Positions 11,823 to 26,090 are shown, numbered from the stretch's first letter. The stretch is 64,000 bases of DNA from Callaeas wilsoni (GCA_013398955.1 VWPU01017452.1:1-64000), one strand, 5' to 3'. Translations and numbers: made by a program. The notes: a model not told the origin generated them from the letters alone.

Positions 11823-14800
11823 TTGTTTTAAAGAGAATGTCAGTTTCTGTGGCTGGAAATATATATGTAAACATATGTAGGTGTTCTTGGTCTTCAGTAG
11901 TTAAGAAACTTGTATTTAAACAGTTCTTCCAGTTTAAAAATGCTATCACTGAGAAGTTTCCAGGGCTCTAGTAGGCAAGCTGAAATGAGCAGATACGGTC
12001 AAGACTAACACAGTTTTATATCACCTGTAAAAACATAGCATGAAGTCTTTCACCCTGTCAGGTCCTCAGTAAAACTCTTGCTGACATTGGTGAAGGGAAG
12101 ATTTCAGCACAACACTGTTGGTGCTTAAAATTTAACACCAACCTTGCAGTACTTGGTACTTTTATTATATTCTCAACCCCAAGTCTTGTTTGTCATGAAA
12201 CTTTCAACTCCACTTTTAAACAGCCTGTTCTAGCACCAAATCTACAAAATTGGTCCCAGATCCTACTAAAAGGTTTCATGCCCTGTGATGATGCGTTTGT
12301 GCATTATGTTTTTAGACATGCACACCTTGTATCTTGCTCCCCTGTTACTCTCTAAGTCCATGACCGATTAGCTGAGCACTTGCCCTGCTGAAGCAGGAGG
12401 TGCCTCTGCTCCCAGCTGGCTGTGGCCATGGTATACACACACAAACACACACACAAACTTTCTGTCTGCTCATAGTTGCCTCAGATCGACTAGCAGTACC
12501 TCTGTAGTGGCAGATCTAGAGAACCTGACATGTGCATTCACACAAACCTGAAACTTTCTAAAGTAAAATAGCTGTAAATTACTAAGAGAAGCAATATTTA
12601 GGGCAGTTTAGGCATTTGACACTATTTTTTTAGAATAGTTTTGTCATATTGGCTGTTGTGAACATCAACATGGCCAAAACATCTTCACTGTAAGGCACAG
12701 AAGCAGTCACTTTGTCAACCACATCTAGAAATATAAGGGACACATCATACAAATTCAGCTCTGGTAATGCTTTGGAAGAGTGCTGAACTGTGCCAAGTAC
12801 AGTTACAAGTGGGGATTGGTATGAAAGCAAGATCTCAAGGCTCATGCTCCCTTCCTTTAACCTTCTCCACATGCTGGAGACTAGGGAACACATTCAGAGC
12901 TGTGGATCTGCCAGTGTCTACAATTTTTTTTATGGAGCAACCTTTGATTCTCCAATTGCAGAAAAGAAGTTTCCACATAACCTTCCTTGTCTGAAGGAAG
13001 AGGCATCTAAAAAGAATCTGAATGGTGCATTTAAACAAAGGCTCCAAGAAGTCCTCATCATTTTAACACTACTAGATAACTTTTTGGCCAAAGTCATGAT
13101 TTTTCAGTATTTAACATGCAAAATATGGAAAGCAGTTACCCCCCATGAGGCTGTTCTTTCTCCCTGAGCTGAAGGTATAGGCGTTTCAGTGCAAACTGGC
13201 TATAATGAATATAATCAGCATCCTTAAAAGATTTTCCATCTTAGTACAAACTGTCTTATGAGATTTCATGGGATCAGGAAAATGTTGGTAGAATATGTTT
13301 GATGGTTTTATGTTATTGCATCAAGCTCTAGTTTTGGCAGTAGTGAGTACGAGGAGATTTTTCACCATTACTGTAAGTCCTTTAAAAAATGAAGGTTCCT
13401 TTCATCTTGATGCACTATTGTGGAGCCCAGCCAGAAACACACAAGTCTGTATAATAATGCTTTCCTCTAGCCAGTAATGAAAGCTCAGAGTATATACAGG
13501 AATGCCATTACAAGCTCAGTTCACTAACCCAAAATAGTTGTTTCCATTTAATCCAGTTATCTGTATATGTATTTTTCCTTCTGTGTCAACTGAGAGTATC
13601 TCTCTGAAATGCAATCAGGTTCCTACCATTGATATGCATACCTGAAAGGGCCTGAAGTTTTTAGTGTTCCTCTTGCAAATATTTCACTTTTAATTGATAC
13701 AATTCTTAGCCATGAGAACACTCATGGTTTCTTGTTTAGAGAACAGACAAAATGAAGGATTGAAAACTAAAGAAAAACAGAAGCACAGATTTCTTTATAC
13801 CTTATTTGAGTGAATGTGTATGGTTCTTTGATCATATCAAAAGAAAACTGTTGATGACATGTGCTGAAAAATAAAACAACATAACATATGGCTGAAAACA
13901 TATCAGCATAGTACTTCTGTTTTTACACCAATCTCTACAGAGTTTTTCTAAAGCACATTTGCTAATATTTTAGAAAATATATTGAAATGTTGAAGTTTTT
14001 GCTATTTGCTGTTATGGTAGCTTTGGAAAGAACTAATTATTTTAAGACTCTACCGTTGTCATATAATTTTTTTAACTTCTTTGACAAGTTGCTTGCTGTG
14101 TTAATTCCAGAAAGTACTCATTGCAAGCCAAAAATACATTGTATGAGTTTTAAACAAAGTATATGTCCTATACCATATTCCCAGGAGTAGCTGACTACAA
14201 AAGTGCAAGACAAATTCAGACACTGTGATAGTCCTGCAGCCTTGGTAAGTTTTATGTGACAAACCCCATATCTTAAGCTGGGTTTTTTCACACTCTTGTG
14301 CTGGAGGTACTAATTCCTATGAAAGTGTGAAGGCATAGACTGTTCCCAGTCACTATGGTTAAGGATGTCTTTACCTGAAGCTGAAAGACATAGCAGGGAT
14401 CTGTGAACTCTGTATACAACAAAACTCTGGTCTATGACTCAAGACTACAGGTTTTATAATTTTTATATTGTTCTCCCTAGTCTAAAGAACTTAATAAATA
14501 ATTATGTACTGGGTGAAGTTCACAAACATTTTATATTAACAGGCACTTTTTAGAATCCATCACCACACTAGCAGACTTTCAAAGACATGGTAGCCTCCAA
14601 CAACAGGACCAAATTTAGATGACAAGGCCATTTGGCTTTACAGTCAACTTTAAATAAAGTTTTGAAGTAGAAGTATTTTGTACACTTAATGAGAAGTACC
14701 AAACTAAATAAATTATACATAATCATCTGCATTTAAATTCTTACTAGGAGTAATATTTATTATAATGAATTATATTTCAATAGAAGTACTTTTACAGATT

Positions 14801-17800
14801 TCAGTCTTGAATTTCAGAATCAGTCTCATTTTTTAATAAGTAAATCCAATTTTATTTTATCAGAAGATTTTAAGACATAGATGAGTGTTCTTGTTGCTCT
14901 TTGCATAACAGGGAGCCAGAAGTAGCCAAACTGAATGACCTATTTGTGGCAACATGGGGAGCTAATGACATAGCCTGGAAAAGAAATAGAGCATCCCGAA
15001 GATCCATATCCTGCTCCATGGGCTCTGATGCTTTTCATTGTTATATTTTTCATCTATGCAAACCATAGTATTCAGGAATCATTAAAGAAGCAACGAGATT
15101 AAAAAGAGGGAGAGTTTACATCTTGCAATGGTAGGGCATAACACCTGTATATGGAGAAAACTCATCTGTTTCATACCCTGAATTTTAAAAAGCCACTATA
15201 CAATGACAGCTTGTACTTTTGTGCAATGCAAGAAAACTAATAATTGAAAACCTCTGAAGGGCCCATGTCATGTTTTTAATGTATTCCTGTTCAGTGTTCT
15301 GAGTAGAAATTTTGTTGTTGCTATTGGTAGAGGGTAGATTGAACTGATTACATACTGTGTTATTTGTTCCCTGAGAAATTATTCTTCCTTGAGTAACAGG
15401 AAAAATGAAAAAAGGGAAAAAGGTACATTTTAAGGCTGCTGTCCTAGGCTTTCAGATTTCAGCTCTCAGCTACAATATACTAAATATAAACTATGTTTTT
15501 AGGTCCAATTTCTAAATTGTTTAAGAGACTTTGCCAAGTTAATCAGTAGGTGTACAGTTGCTGGATAAGCCCTTTGTCTGCCTGAACTACAAAGAAAGGT
15601 GAGAAAAGCATGGCCTGAATCTATGTTTACAGTCCTGTGATTTTGGGACTGGCAGAGGCCAGATTGAGTTTGGCATAAATTAGAGCCATCTAAAAGTGTT
15701 CTGTCATTTCTGACTACCTGAGACTCTGTGGGATCACTCAGAACCGAAGGTCAGGTATTGTGGGCCATGCTCTGGGAAGGTGCTTTAACAAATGGATAAT
15801 CCTCAGCAAGTCAGTTAGATGAGATTTCCAGATGGTTGTACCACTCAAGCAGAGGCAAAAAATGTCACACTCCAGGTGTGACAGCAATATTGAAAGAAAT
15901 GCTCAGTTCTGCTATGAATAAACTCACTCGAATAACAAATAGGGCGCAGTGGCTCTCTGGAGTTCAGTGCAAGGGGCAAACCATAGGCAAGTGGGTATGG
16001 TTCATGCCTTTAACCAGTTAAGTTTGCATTTCTGCAGCTACACTGCCATTGAGATCAGAGTTAGTTTAAATCTGGCTTAACTGCATTGATACAAATTGCA
16101 GTTGCTTCTTGTACAGTGGTGCAAACTTGGTACTGGTCAGGCAATATCCACCACCTTTTTTTTTTAATGTGTCTAGGCCACTCTTGTCTCTTCAGCTGAA
16201 ATGAGCAATTGATCTTGTTATCTTTTCTGCCAGTAAGAGATACATCACAAGTTGCACAGTGTCTGATAATGCCCATATCAATATATGTGTCAACCTTACA
16301 GTTAAATTTCACCTGCAATCATCAGTAATTATCAGGGGAATTTCTTTATGTCTTTTCTCATATTCAGAACTTTTAGCCTTGTTTTCTATTTAAACAGTAT
16401 TTTCATGTTGCTAGTAATGATAATGAATAAGAGAATTTTTACAGCCCTGAAATCTCAGTGGACTTCTAAAGGTGCACAGCACTTCGGGAAAAAAAAACCA
16501 AAAGACAAGCCAACCAAAAAACCCAACACGCAAACCCAAATGAAATAAAACGAAACAACAAAACAAACTAAAACTAGAAAAACATGGATGAGTATAATTA
16601 ATCTTTAACTTCTCCACTGAGATGCAGCCACATACAGCAGAAGATAAAATGAGGTAATTATTACGCCATTCAGAGCTGTAATGCATGGCCATCCTGAAGA
16701 GAAAAGGAAACAGAGAACAGTCTCAGACCAGCCACATGGGGAAGTTTAGGTAGACCTTGATACCCAAACTACAGTTTAACTTTGACACTGACATTCACAA
16801 GCATCTCCATAGATCGTACCATAGTGTCTTTAGTGACCACAAACAGATACTTATTTTTCTAAGCTAAAAGGCAGTGCACTCACAGCAGTTGTTGAGAAGT
16901 TGAAGAAAGGAATGGTTTACATGAACAGATATAACAATTTTGTTTCGACTGAGAGCTCCTTAAGTGGTTCTATTTAGCAAGATGAAAAATATTTATATTA
17001 TTTCACTATTAGGAGGTAAATTTCCATATGTGAGCTCATATGAATGCGGAAGAAAAGAGATACCACTTATTGTCTGTAATATAGTTGTTACACACACTCT
17101 CATATATGCTGTGGTGATATGCAACACATCCAGTTTGGGCATAAAGATGAAGAAAGATTGTACAATATTCACAGACAGCATGAAACTAAATGCTCATTTA
17201 TAAATTGTTTAGGCATTTCCTTAATAGTCTTTTCCTCTGTTGCTTTTAGTTCATTAATATGATAAGGCCTCTGCCCATGTCTTTTCCTCTCTTTTGAATG
17301 TGGTGTATTTTCTTATGTGCAGTGCCAAAATTGCCTGGTTCTAATGTTCCAATGCGGGATCACACATTGCCTCCTGACTTGCCCACTTGTCCACTTTGAG
17401 CTAATGTTAGTAAACATCCCTTAGAAACAATCGCTTTTAATCTTGTCAGAGATGACTGTGTTGTGAGGGTGAAAATTAGTTATTAGCTTAGCTTTTCATC
17501 CATGCATAATAGGATGTTAAAATCAGAGATGTTTGCTTGGGGCCATGAGAGGCATCTCACTCTGAGCTTACAAATTTTGAATGTATAAAATGCAACATAT
17601 TTAAAATAAACAAGCAGAAAGCAAATGCCAGTTTAAAATGAGAAAAGTCTGTTTTGTGAATTTTCATCTTTGTGCAAGAAGTTTAAGGCATCTTTTTGGC
17701 TGCAGGAAAAGAAGAAAAATATGCCGTATATTTGCTGGTTTTTTTATCTCTCTCCCACCTTTGTTATAATGGATAATCTAACAGAAAAATCTATGCTATG

Positions 17801-20800
17801 TGCTTCTTATAGTGAGGACTTTCCCCCGGAAAGTGGTTCTCATCATCTTGGTTCCTTCAGAATTAATCATCCTCAGTTCTTATCAAATTAAGCTCTAAAA
17901 GCTAAAAATATCAAGACAAAGTCAAGATGCGGGCAAAAAAAAAAAAAAGGGAACCCAACACTAAATAATGACAAAATCTCTTTGCACCTGTATTGCAAAG
18001 TAAAGCTGATGTAATTTAGAGATCTCCCCTTCATTCTGCTCTGAAGCATCTGTGCCAGGATGGGAATCCAGGATCCCTCTCTGCAAATACCCACAGAGCA
18101 GTAATAACTTCCCGTTTTCTTTGTCTCTTATTCCACTTGAGCTAAATCAGCCAGAGCAAAAGATATAGAGCAGGTGATAGTCCCCTTAGGACTATCTATG
18201 TTAGAATCATCGTAATTGGCAATGAAAGCAATCAGTGAGTTCAGGCACTTTCAGAGAGACCTCTAAATGTTTCAATGCTCTCTTTGTCATCCTCAGCATC
18301 TGCGTAGTAAAAATGGCTACCACAGAAACACAGGTAGGCATCATGGTTCTAAATGCATATATAATGCAAAATGCAGAGTTGTGTACCAGTCTGCTAGATG
18401 ACAGGCTTGAGTCTTTGGATTGCCTACCAAGTGTTGATGAAAAGCCACACAGATTCTTAATTCAGAAACTCCAATTTTTCCTCTGTTCCTGTGTTCATTT
18501 TCTTTATCAGCAGGAGACGACTTACACTTTCATAACTGATTAACATTTTAAAACTGTGGGAGCACTTTGTGTGGCATTTCAAATTATTTAACCCTTTAGC
18601 TCTTTGCTAGAGTTCCTCTCTGTTTTCTTTTTCAACTTTTTGTTTTGTTTTTGGAATACAGGTTGTGCCAGCATGTCAGCACTTCCAGACAGTATTTTGT
18701 GTTGTACAGAAGACATTGGGGACATCAGTTACATTAACTAAATTTGGGCAGTACAAACAAGTGGAGGTTTACCAGCTTTCACCTCATTGTCTAACCTACC
18801 GACATAGGTGGAGGAAACAGCCTTGCCATAAGGCTTTGAGAAACCCAACAGATTTCTTAATCAGTTCGATGTCCTGTTTGTCCTCAAAATAATGTCTTCT
18901 AACAGCTGTTTAAAATCAACAAGACCTATCCTTTTCCCCTTAATCTCTTTTTTTCTTGTTTTGCCCTCTCTCACATGTGATGCATGGGCAAAGTGATGAC
19001 TCACTGGTACACAAAGAGCCATCTTCCAACTGTGCTTTTTCTCTTGGCCAGTTGAAATTCATCCTAAAGCATGGCTGAGGAATACTATTCACTTAAAAAT
19101 AAATACAGTACTTGAAGGCATTTTTCGATATCCACAGACAAACATCTAGCTGCAATGTACAGAGAATCATCTGCAGTTGAGTAAAATTATTAAGCAATGC
19201 CTACAGACTTGTCTTTAGCCCACTCACAAGGGCTGCCGCCTGTGAATTAAAAAGGCCAACATCTGTTGAAGTCCACTAATTGAATTGAGATGATGGCTAA
19301 AGATACATCGAAAGGATTCAGTTCCAAGGTCATTTCAGTAAGGACAATCCTTACTGACCTTGGTGGGACATGCATTTGAGTCTCATGACTCCAAACATGA
19401 ATGAGGACATTACTCCTCACTGCTGTTCTGCAGTATTCAACAGGACCCTCAACACTGCAAATATTCTTTCATTTTTCTTCTTATTTCCTTTCAGCAAACA
19501 AAAGTCTAGTAACAAGACAGTTTTCCTACTCCCTTATAGTTAAAAGTGCAGAAACAAAACTGGTTTTCTACAATATATTGTGATGAAAAGCTGGGCATAG
19601 GTATCCTATTTTCTTGGTTGTCAGTTTTAGGAATTCAGAAAAGATGTGAATGGTCCACTAGTGCAGGACAAGAAAGGAGGAAATACAAGAAAGACACATT
19701 TTGTCTGCATTTGAAGAAGTATCCATTTCTAAACCTACATTTCTTCTAAGTTTTACTGCTTTCCATTTTTGATTCTGCTTTAGCTGAGATTTATTCTCCA
19801 ATGCCCAGATTTTCCCACAGAAGCTTTTGGGTTGGAGATTTCTGTTAGTCCTGTCCCTGCATTCAGTCACAGGGTACTTTCCTGTAAGTGATTTGGTATT
19901 GGCCTGCTACCACTCTTCAACACAGGTTAACCGAAAGACATGGTAAAGAGAAATTCTTTACAGTCATGCCAATAGAACAAATTAAAATGGAAAATGCAAA
20001 ACACTGTGGAGAAATAATCAGGAATGTATTTAATGTTCTCAAAACTCACACATACTTCCTGAAAATGTACCTGTTTTGCAATTAGTGTTAGAAAGAAGTC
20101 TCCTTCAATTTTACTCTTTTTCCTGTTGGAATATACAGCACAGGACATTTCAATCACTTACCATTGTTGCATTAAATAGGATCAAGCAACAGTAAGAGGA
20201 AATAGAAAAATTGTGCTAGTAGCATTGGAAAAGCTGATGACTTAAAAAGTCTTGCAATGTCTGAAAATCATGATTATTTCTGAAAAGACTAGGTTTTTAT
20301 TATTTTGTCTTATATTTGTATTCTGAAATATTAGTAGCTATGCAAAAATTAGTAGCTTTTTTGACAATTGATTAACAGGTGCAAACAGCACTTTTTAAGG
20401 TTTAGAGTCAGGTAATTTACAGCTTATTGTAGGGGAAATGGAACCAGAGGAAAGAAAAGTTGGAATGCTTCATCTACATTTCTTTGCCCTTTCTTTGAAG
20501 TTTCCTGTTAATATTCAGGAACAATTTCCCTTTTCTAATGTTCTTCCGCTAGTCGTATTTTATTTAATTTTCTTGGTTGCCCATTGTAAATAAAAAGTAA
20601 GAAACCTGCCACTTCCCTTTGATCAGGGTTCTTTTCTTTTCCCCAGCAAAACTTACACACAGAGGGTTTTTGGTTTTTTCTTTCTTTCAGAGGTGAAAAG
20701 TATTCCTCATTAGGAAGAGCAGATGCATCCTATCGTAAAGGGCTGAGGGTTATAGATGCTTTCAAGTAGTTTCCTTTCTCTCCAGGTACAAATTGTTTAA

Positions 20801-22655
20801 TCCTCAAGCTTTGTCAGTGTTCCGGAGTGTTCACGTATTTAGAATATATTGTCACTGGAAGCTCCAGGCAAATCATGTGTAAAAATAGAAAAATGTATTA
20901 AAGCATAAAAACTAATGAGATGCAGTGCAAATATTTCTCGTAACCATTGTCCAGATTACTTCCTCAGGGCAGTCAGACTATAGTAGTTACATCAGGAAAA
21001 CAGGCACGCTACAGGTGGGTTCCAGTATTCTCCCTTCATCCTTGTATAGAACAGAAACACACAACCCAAAAAAATTCTTCCTTTACCTTTTTGATAATTC
21101 AAATTTGTTTGAAAAAAGATAGTAATCCATATTCCTTTTCATGCTGATTCATATTTTGAAAGTTTTTTCTAAAATTCTTTTTCTTTTCAATTTAAACATA
21201 TTTCCTGGGGACATATATATCAATTATTTTGAAAGTTTACAAAAACCAATAGTGCAAATACTGCAGGCATTTAATAAACACAGGACTGAAACAATACACT
21301 GAAATTACTTGTCATACAAGTTCTTGAAACAAGGGAAGTGTTGTACTCTATTCAGAAAACATTTTCTTGAAGTTTGCATACATCCCCTTTCCTTTCCTCG
21401 TGAAGTTTTAAAGTTACACACACACATACACTTGCCTTAAACCTTATGAAACTGAAATGTCAAGTGAGAGTTGCTTTATATCATGTTCTGTCAATCAAAG
21501 TAAGCGAGGCTTTATGCATCTGTTGCTAGTATATTGGCACTTTTTGAAGAGTGTTTCGGAGGGAGCGAGAATAAATAAAGATCCTTCAGGCACTTTCTCA
21601 TTTATGGATGAGGAATCAAAGCAGTCTGAAACTTCATTTTCAGCCTGATACCCTGAAGATTGTTGGCTGATAATTCTGGATGGAACAGCTTATCTGGGAG
21701 GATTAGGGAGAACATGGAGTTCCTATTACTGCTGGCTTCAGCCTATTCAGCTGGGCAGACTCTGTCACACATTATCTGTGCCTTTACATATGTCACTAAT
21801 CTTATCTATATCTTTTCAGCTCCTTCTGTTGGAGCTGTGGTTTCCTGTGCCTAAACCTCCCATTTCTTCATTACACCGGCTGTATAGGCATTAGCCTTCT
21901 CTAACAGCCTTTCTGCACCATGTCATTCAGTAATGGCTAGTAATGCAAAGGTATGAGAAGGTAGTGGTTGTGCTTTATCTCTGATCTTACAGGCCTCACA
22001 TCAATATATTAACTGCACACCTCCCCTTCCACCAGCATCCTCCATTCTCCCCCCGACATTTTTGACCAAATCAACTTGATAAAATAAAATCACCCCAACA
22101 ATAGAGTATCTCTGCAATCGTTAAAAATAACAGAAGCAGGCAAATTGGGGGCAAGTATATGTGCTGGAAGGGTCAAAGTAGTTTGTAACCAGAAGAATCA
22201 AAATATCAGCACCAGAACTAATCTGAAGCGTCCACCATTGTTAATTGGTGTTACAAATTCAGTGGTGTTCATCACTAGGACAGTATAGCTCAGCAGAAAG
22301 AAGTCTTCGAGTCTTGAGAGTCTCTGCCCTTTTTAAATTTCATAGGGAAGCCCCTTTCCCCCAGCCACTCTAAAATACTCACCTGGATTCATCTGGCTTC
22401 CTACTTGCCAGCTAAGTTCCATCTTTTCTCTCCTATTCTGCTTTTGACTTTCAGCCCTCCTGCCACACCTCCACTTCGGTGTCCTCTTTCCTTCCTAATT
22501 AATTTTCTGCTGTTTCCTCATCTCCCTCAGCCATTTTAAACTTCTTTATTCCCTGTTACTGTAATAAAAATGACAATAAATGAATTTTTAAAAGTGAAGG
22601 AAATTAAACCACTGAGATACTACTTTACCCTTTTATTATCCCACTAACTGTTTTT
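11823..22655. other. Long unique AT-rich stretch with no recognised gene
   Basis: About 10.8 kb with no exon that I can support. The longest frames are at 12790-13167 (+, 125 codons), 12630-12893 (-, 87 codons) and 18235-18543 (+, 102 codons). They overlap other frames, match no family I know and fall within chance length. A short CA-rich run lies near 12,436-12,460. Low-complexity A runs occur near 17,937. The stretch may be intronic or intergenic. Confidence 0.55.
12436..12461. repeat. Short CA-rich microsatellite
   Basis: ACACAC units interrupted by AAAC. Short and imperfect. Confidence 0.7.
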
Positions 22656-22737
22656 GACTGTAAGGTCTTTTGGATAGGGACTGCTCTTATTGTGTGTTTT
22701 CATTGTGCCTAGTACAATACACATCAGAAAAAAATGA
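22656..22737 (+). repeat. Old SINE/LINE 3' tail (MIR/L2-like), fragment
   Basis: The sequence GACTGTAAGGTCTTTTGGAT is followed by AGGGACTGCTCTTATT, then TTGTGCCTAGTACAATAC. This fits the widespread vertebrate CORE-SINE/L2-type tail pattern GACTGTAAGCTC...GGGCAGGGACTGT...GTGCCTAGCACAAT. The copy is diverged and truncated. The exact family (MIR, L2 or an old CR1-like element) cannot be decided by eye. Confidence 0.5.
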
Positions 22738-23825
22738 AAAATGATAACTCAGTTCTTATCTTGATGACTTTTTTGGGTACCATCAGAATGCAGATTAGAA
22801 AAACACATCACTGATCTCTGACTACTAACTCCTGCAAAAGTACTATCCGGCACTTTATTTCTAATTAGTAACTCAGCCAATTCCTTATATAATTAATTTT
22901 AAATACATTTAAGTAAAATTTAAATTATTTTAAAGTAGTGAAATTTTCCTTTCTGTTTTTGCTGCCCTCACATTTTGTTTTACTTTAAATTGCCAAGTTA
23001 TTAGGGATCTGTATCTTGTCTGCTCTCTTGAGGCAGAAACAATAAGCTTTATCTGAAACTGGCAAACATAATTTCTCCTCTTCATAAATGAATACCTTGA
23101 AAGTCATGATTTCCCTGCCCCATCACCAGAAGTCCAGTCAGGGCCATGCCATTTAACACAAACACATTTTTTATTCAGGGACAAGCAGAAGCAAGAAGAA
23201 CTGTAATGTCTATCCCAAAGCTATACAATTAATGCTGAATTATATAGATGAAACAGATAGAGAGAGTTGTGTTAGCTTCAGCATTGATGGCAACTGTAGG
23301 AGATGATGTCTTGCAGCAATGGGAGATTTTCTTGACTATTTGCATTCTTTCAGAGATTTGGAAAATCTGCTCAATGTGGACCCTGCAAGAACTACTGTTT
23401 TTCAGCCTACACAAGGCATTCATGGTCTATTACGGATGGAAGGAAGGATTTCATTTCAGATGCTCCCACGGAAATTGCTTTCACTCTTCTAATCTAGTTG
23501 GCTTGTTCTTCTCTATGGTCTTGTACATAGACTTTTTCAACAAGCACTAGGATCAACTGAGCATTTGGTATACAGTTCATTTTGCCCATGCAAGTTTCAA
23601 TTTTCACCAACTGAAAAGCATAGAGCTAAAGAGGACAAGGCTATTTCTCAACTCAGAGAATCCAATGTTTTATCAGGTGCACCTGAACCTCTTTATTACA
23701 CATACAATATGAAGAGCTATATAAAGAATCTCTTAAATACTTAATTTATAGTCAGCCCTTGTCTGAGTATGTGTCATTTATGAAAGGATAACACATGGCA
23801 TGTGGACTTGTCATTAGCCCAAGGT
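22738..23825. other. Unique DNA, nothing recognised
   Basis: A 100-codon frame at 23248-23550 (+) overlaps a 64-codon minus-strand frame (23229-23423) and resembles no protein known to me. No repeat was recognised. Confidence 0.5.
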
Positions 23826-24020
23826 AACACAGGTTATGACTTCTAATTCTGTTCTCAGCCCTGCTACAGAGTTACTACATGACCTTGCACAAATCACTTA
23901 ACCTTTATATGACTAATTTTATCCATCTATAAAATGGGGATAGTAAAATTTTTAGCTACACACAGCAGGATGATGAGAATTAATTAATGTTGTTGAAATC
24001 CCTGAGAAGGAAGACTTTAT
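23826..24020 (+). repeat. MIR SINE, diverged copy
   Basis: The characteristic MIR order is present: TCTAATTCTGTTCTCAGCCC, then CTGCTACAGAGTTACTACATG, then ACCTTGCACAAATCACTTAAC (core), then CATCTATAAAATGGGGATAG, then GATGATGAGAATTAATTAATG. Each block corresponds to the MIR pattern of a description-like 5' part, the TGACCTTGGGCAAGTCACTTAACCT core, the TCTGTAAAATGGGGATAATA block and the GTTGTTGAGGATTAAAT block. MIRs are tRNA-derived CORE-SINEs that were active before the amniote radiation, so a worn copy in a bird is expected. It is read on the plus strand. Confidence 0.85.
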
Positions 24021-25525
24021 ATACAGGGCCTAATTCCACAAGTATTCACTCTCTGACTCTCTGTCTTGAGCAGCTACTTCTAGCTAAGCAAAATTAGTGT
24101 AAAACCCTACCATCTGGATTTCAGATCCACTGTGCTTAGACATGAAGCTCACCCAAAACACTCGAGAATCAACACAAAAGAAAGGTTAAGTGATTCATTA
24201 CTAATATTAGTTGAATATCCACATACATACAGTACAATCAACCATGTTTGTGCATTCAAAATTTCATAGCAGGGGCTCCAACTAGCATATGCAAAAATTG
24301 ACATCTGATTAAAAGTGCCTGTCTGTGTTACCGGAGCTGCAAGCAAGAGGCAGGTGAGCAAATGCCCATGTGCATGTGAGAGAGAGTGTGCACTGTACAT
24401 GTAGTTCTTCAGCTTCCCTTTTTTTAAGATTTGACCCGAAAACTTCACTTCTTCTGTATTGTGGACCAATTTTCCAAAAATAAAACCAATAGGATTTTCA
24501 CTAGAAAACTCAAGTTGGAAATGCGGTATCATGTCACCTACCAATAACTGGAACTTTGTGAGATATGACTATTATAAAATCCACAGCACAAAGAGTTAGC
24601 TAGTATCTGTGTCTAGTAGTTGGCATGAGGGGGAAGCAGTGGAGCAAAGGTGACCAGCCTCGCTTCAGTTCGCTACTAGCATGCTGTTTTACAGTGGACA
24701 GCCCAAATCAGTTCTAATCCAATTTCAATTCCCACATATTGAGACTCAGCAAAATCCTTATATGATGTAGAACAACCAGTCTTCAATATTCTGATCTGTT
24801 GTTTTACTTAAGCATGCATGGATGTATGCTCAAAACAATCACTTTATTTCTTTCTAGCAGTAAGGCAGAATTTTCAAGTTACTATGATTGTTGCAAATTT
24901 ATCAAATGAACAATATATTCATATTCAAACCTGAAGATCAATCCAAACTAACAGAACTGTCAAGAAGGCATAAAGAACCAATCTTGTCTGTAGGTATCAG
25001 TAATACAATTGTCTTATCCTAGACTAGCAACAAACCAACAGATTTAAGGTTCAAGATCATGTGTGGTGTAACTTGAAGTACTCCATGGCAGGCCTCAAGT
25101 GCACTTTCAAGTTAACCTCAGAAGATTCTTCATCATAGGGAGAAATGAATTCTTTATTCAATGGAAGTGATTAACCTTGAACCTTCTAAGTCACGATAAT
25201 CAGAAGGTGTGCATGTGTGTGTGTGTGGGAAGGATTCTGCAATCTCCAAGGTGTTTGAAAACTGATACATCATTGAGAAAATAAACAAAATAAATACAAC
25301 TCTCTCCTTAGTCTGCTGCTGCAAAACATTCCAGCATATTTTGCTGTAAAAACCTTTTCTCTTTTAAATGATCAAAGCAGCATGTGATCCAATGAGTTAA
25401 ACAACTGCAACAAGCCAGAACAACACAAATACACTTAAATGTCCTGTTTACTAAAGATGTTCATTTAAGATAATGATGCACAGGGCCCAAGAGATTTGGA
25501 GAAAAATAAGCAAATAGGAATTAAA
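24021..25525. other. Unique DNA, includes an unrecognised 131-codon minus frame
   Basis: The frame at 24149-24544 (-) is the longest in the window that is not clearly from a mobile element. I see no domain, no signal peptide and no splice context that supports it, and its 3' end lies 130 bases from the MIR. It is most likely chance. A short GT-rich run lies at about 25,208-25,228. Confidence 0.45.
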
Positions 25526-26090
25526 CCTAGCTTAATGATGCCTAGGATAAAGAGGGTAGGGTGGAGGAGAGTGGTGTTTTTTGAGGAATGTGCTCAGTGC
25601 AGGTAGTTCTGGGTGCAGCTGCAGTAGGAGCTGCAGGTTGGGCTGGGGGGGGGGGGGGGTGGTGGTGCGAGAGCCCAGGGCAATAGCCTGGGAACTGCCA
25701 GCCCTTTCCATAACAAAGGGCTCAGGGACCTGTGGCCTGGCCAGGTGGATGGACACTGAGACACAGCAGGAGCAGGTGAGTCCAGGTTTTCCTTTCCTTA
25801 AACTGTGAGGGCATAAAAACCCAGGGGATCCTTTATTCAGGGTCCATTCAGAGGCATCCACCTTAAGCTGGTATGTTTTTATTTAGTTATTGCACCATGA
25901 TTAAATTATTTTAAGGATCAAGATGTCTGAGGGTCTGCTGTGGAAGTGTGGGGTCATGCCAGTCAGGAGTGTGCGGGTGTAGCTGTGAAAGGGCCTCAGT
26001 CCCAGTTCAGGTGGCATGGGAGTGACTGTCAGAGTGGCTTCTGGATGGCTGGACAGGGAAGTTTCCATAACAGTGGTGACACTTTTGTCT
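25526..26090. other. GC-rich island with G15 run and a strong splice-donor match
   Basis: This stretch is clearly more GC-rich than its surroundings. It contains 15 consecutive G at 25645-25659 followed by GGTGG repeats, several CAGCTGCAG words, and on the plus strand a CAG|GTGAGT donor consensus with its junction at 25775/25776. A CATAAAA motif lies at about 25,812. It could be a regulatory element, an alternative non-coding exon or a worn LTR. Open frames of 109 (-) and 75 (+) codons overlap antisense and look like composition effects. No firm identity. Confidence 0.35.
25645..25659 (+). repeat. G15 homopolymer with G-quadruplex potential
   Basis: Fifteen G in a row, preceded by GGTTGGGCT and followed by TGGTGGTG. 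The run is prone to G-quadruplex formation and to sequencing length errors. Confidence 0.8.

Noticed and set aside
12790..13167. 125-codon plus-strand frame as an exon
   Set aside because: It overlaps three other frames on both strands, and no family resemblance was found. No clear splice sites frame it.
24149..24544. 131-codon minus-strand frame as a possible gene
   Set aside because: No recognisable domain, no splice or promoter context and no codon bias that I can see. The length is within chance for 64 kb of two-strand AT-rich DNA.
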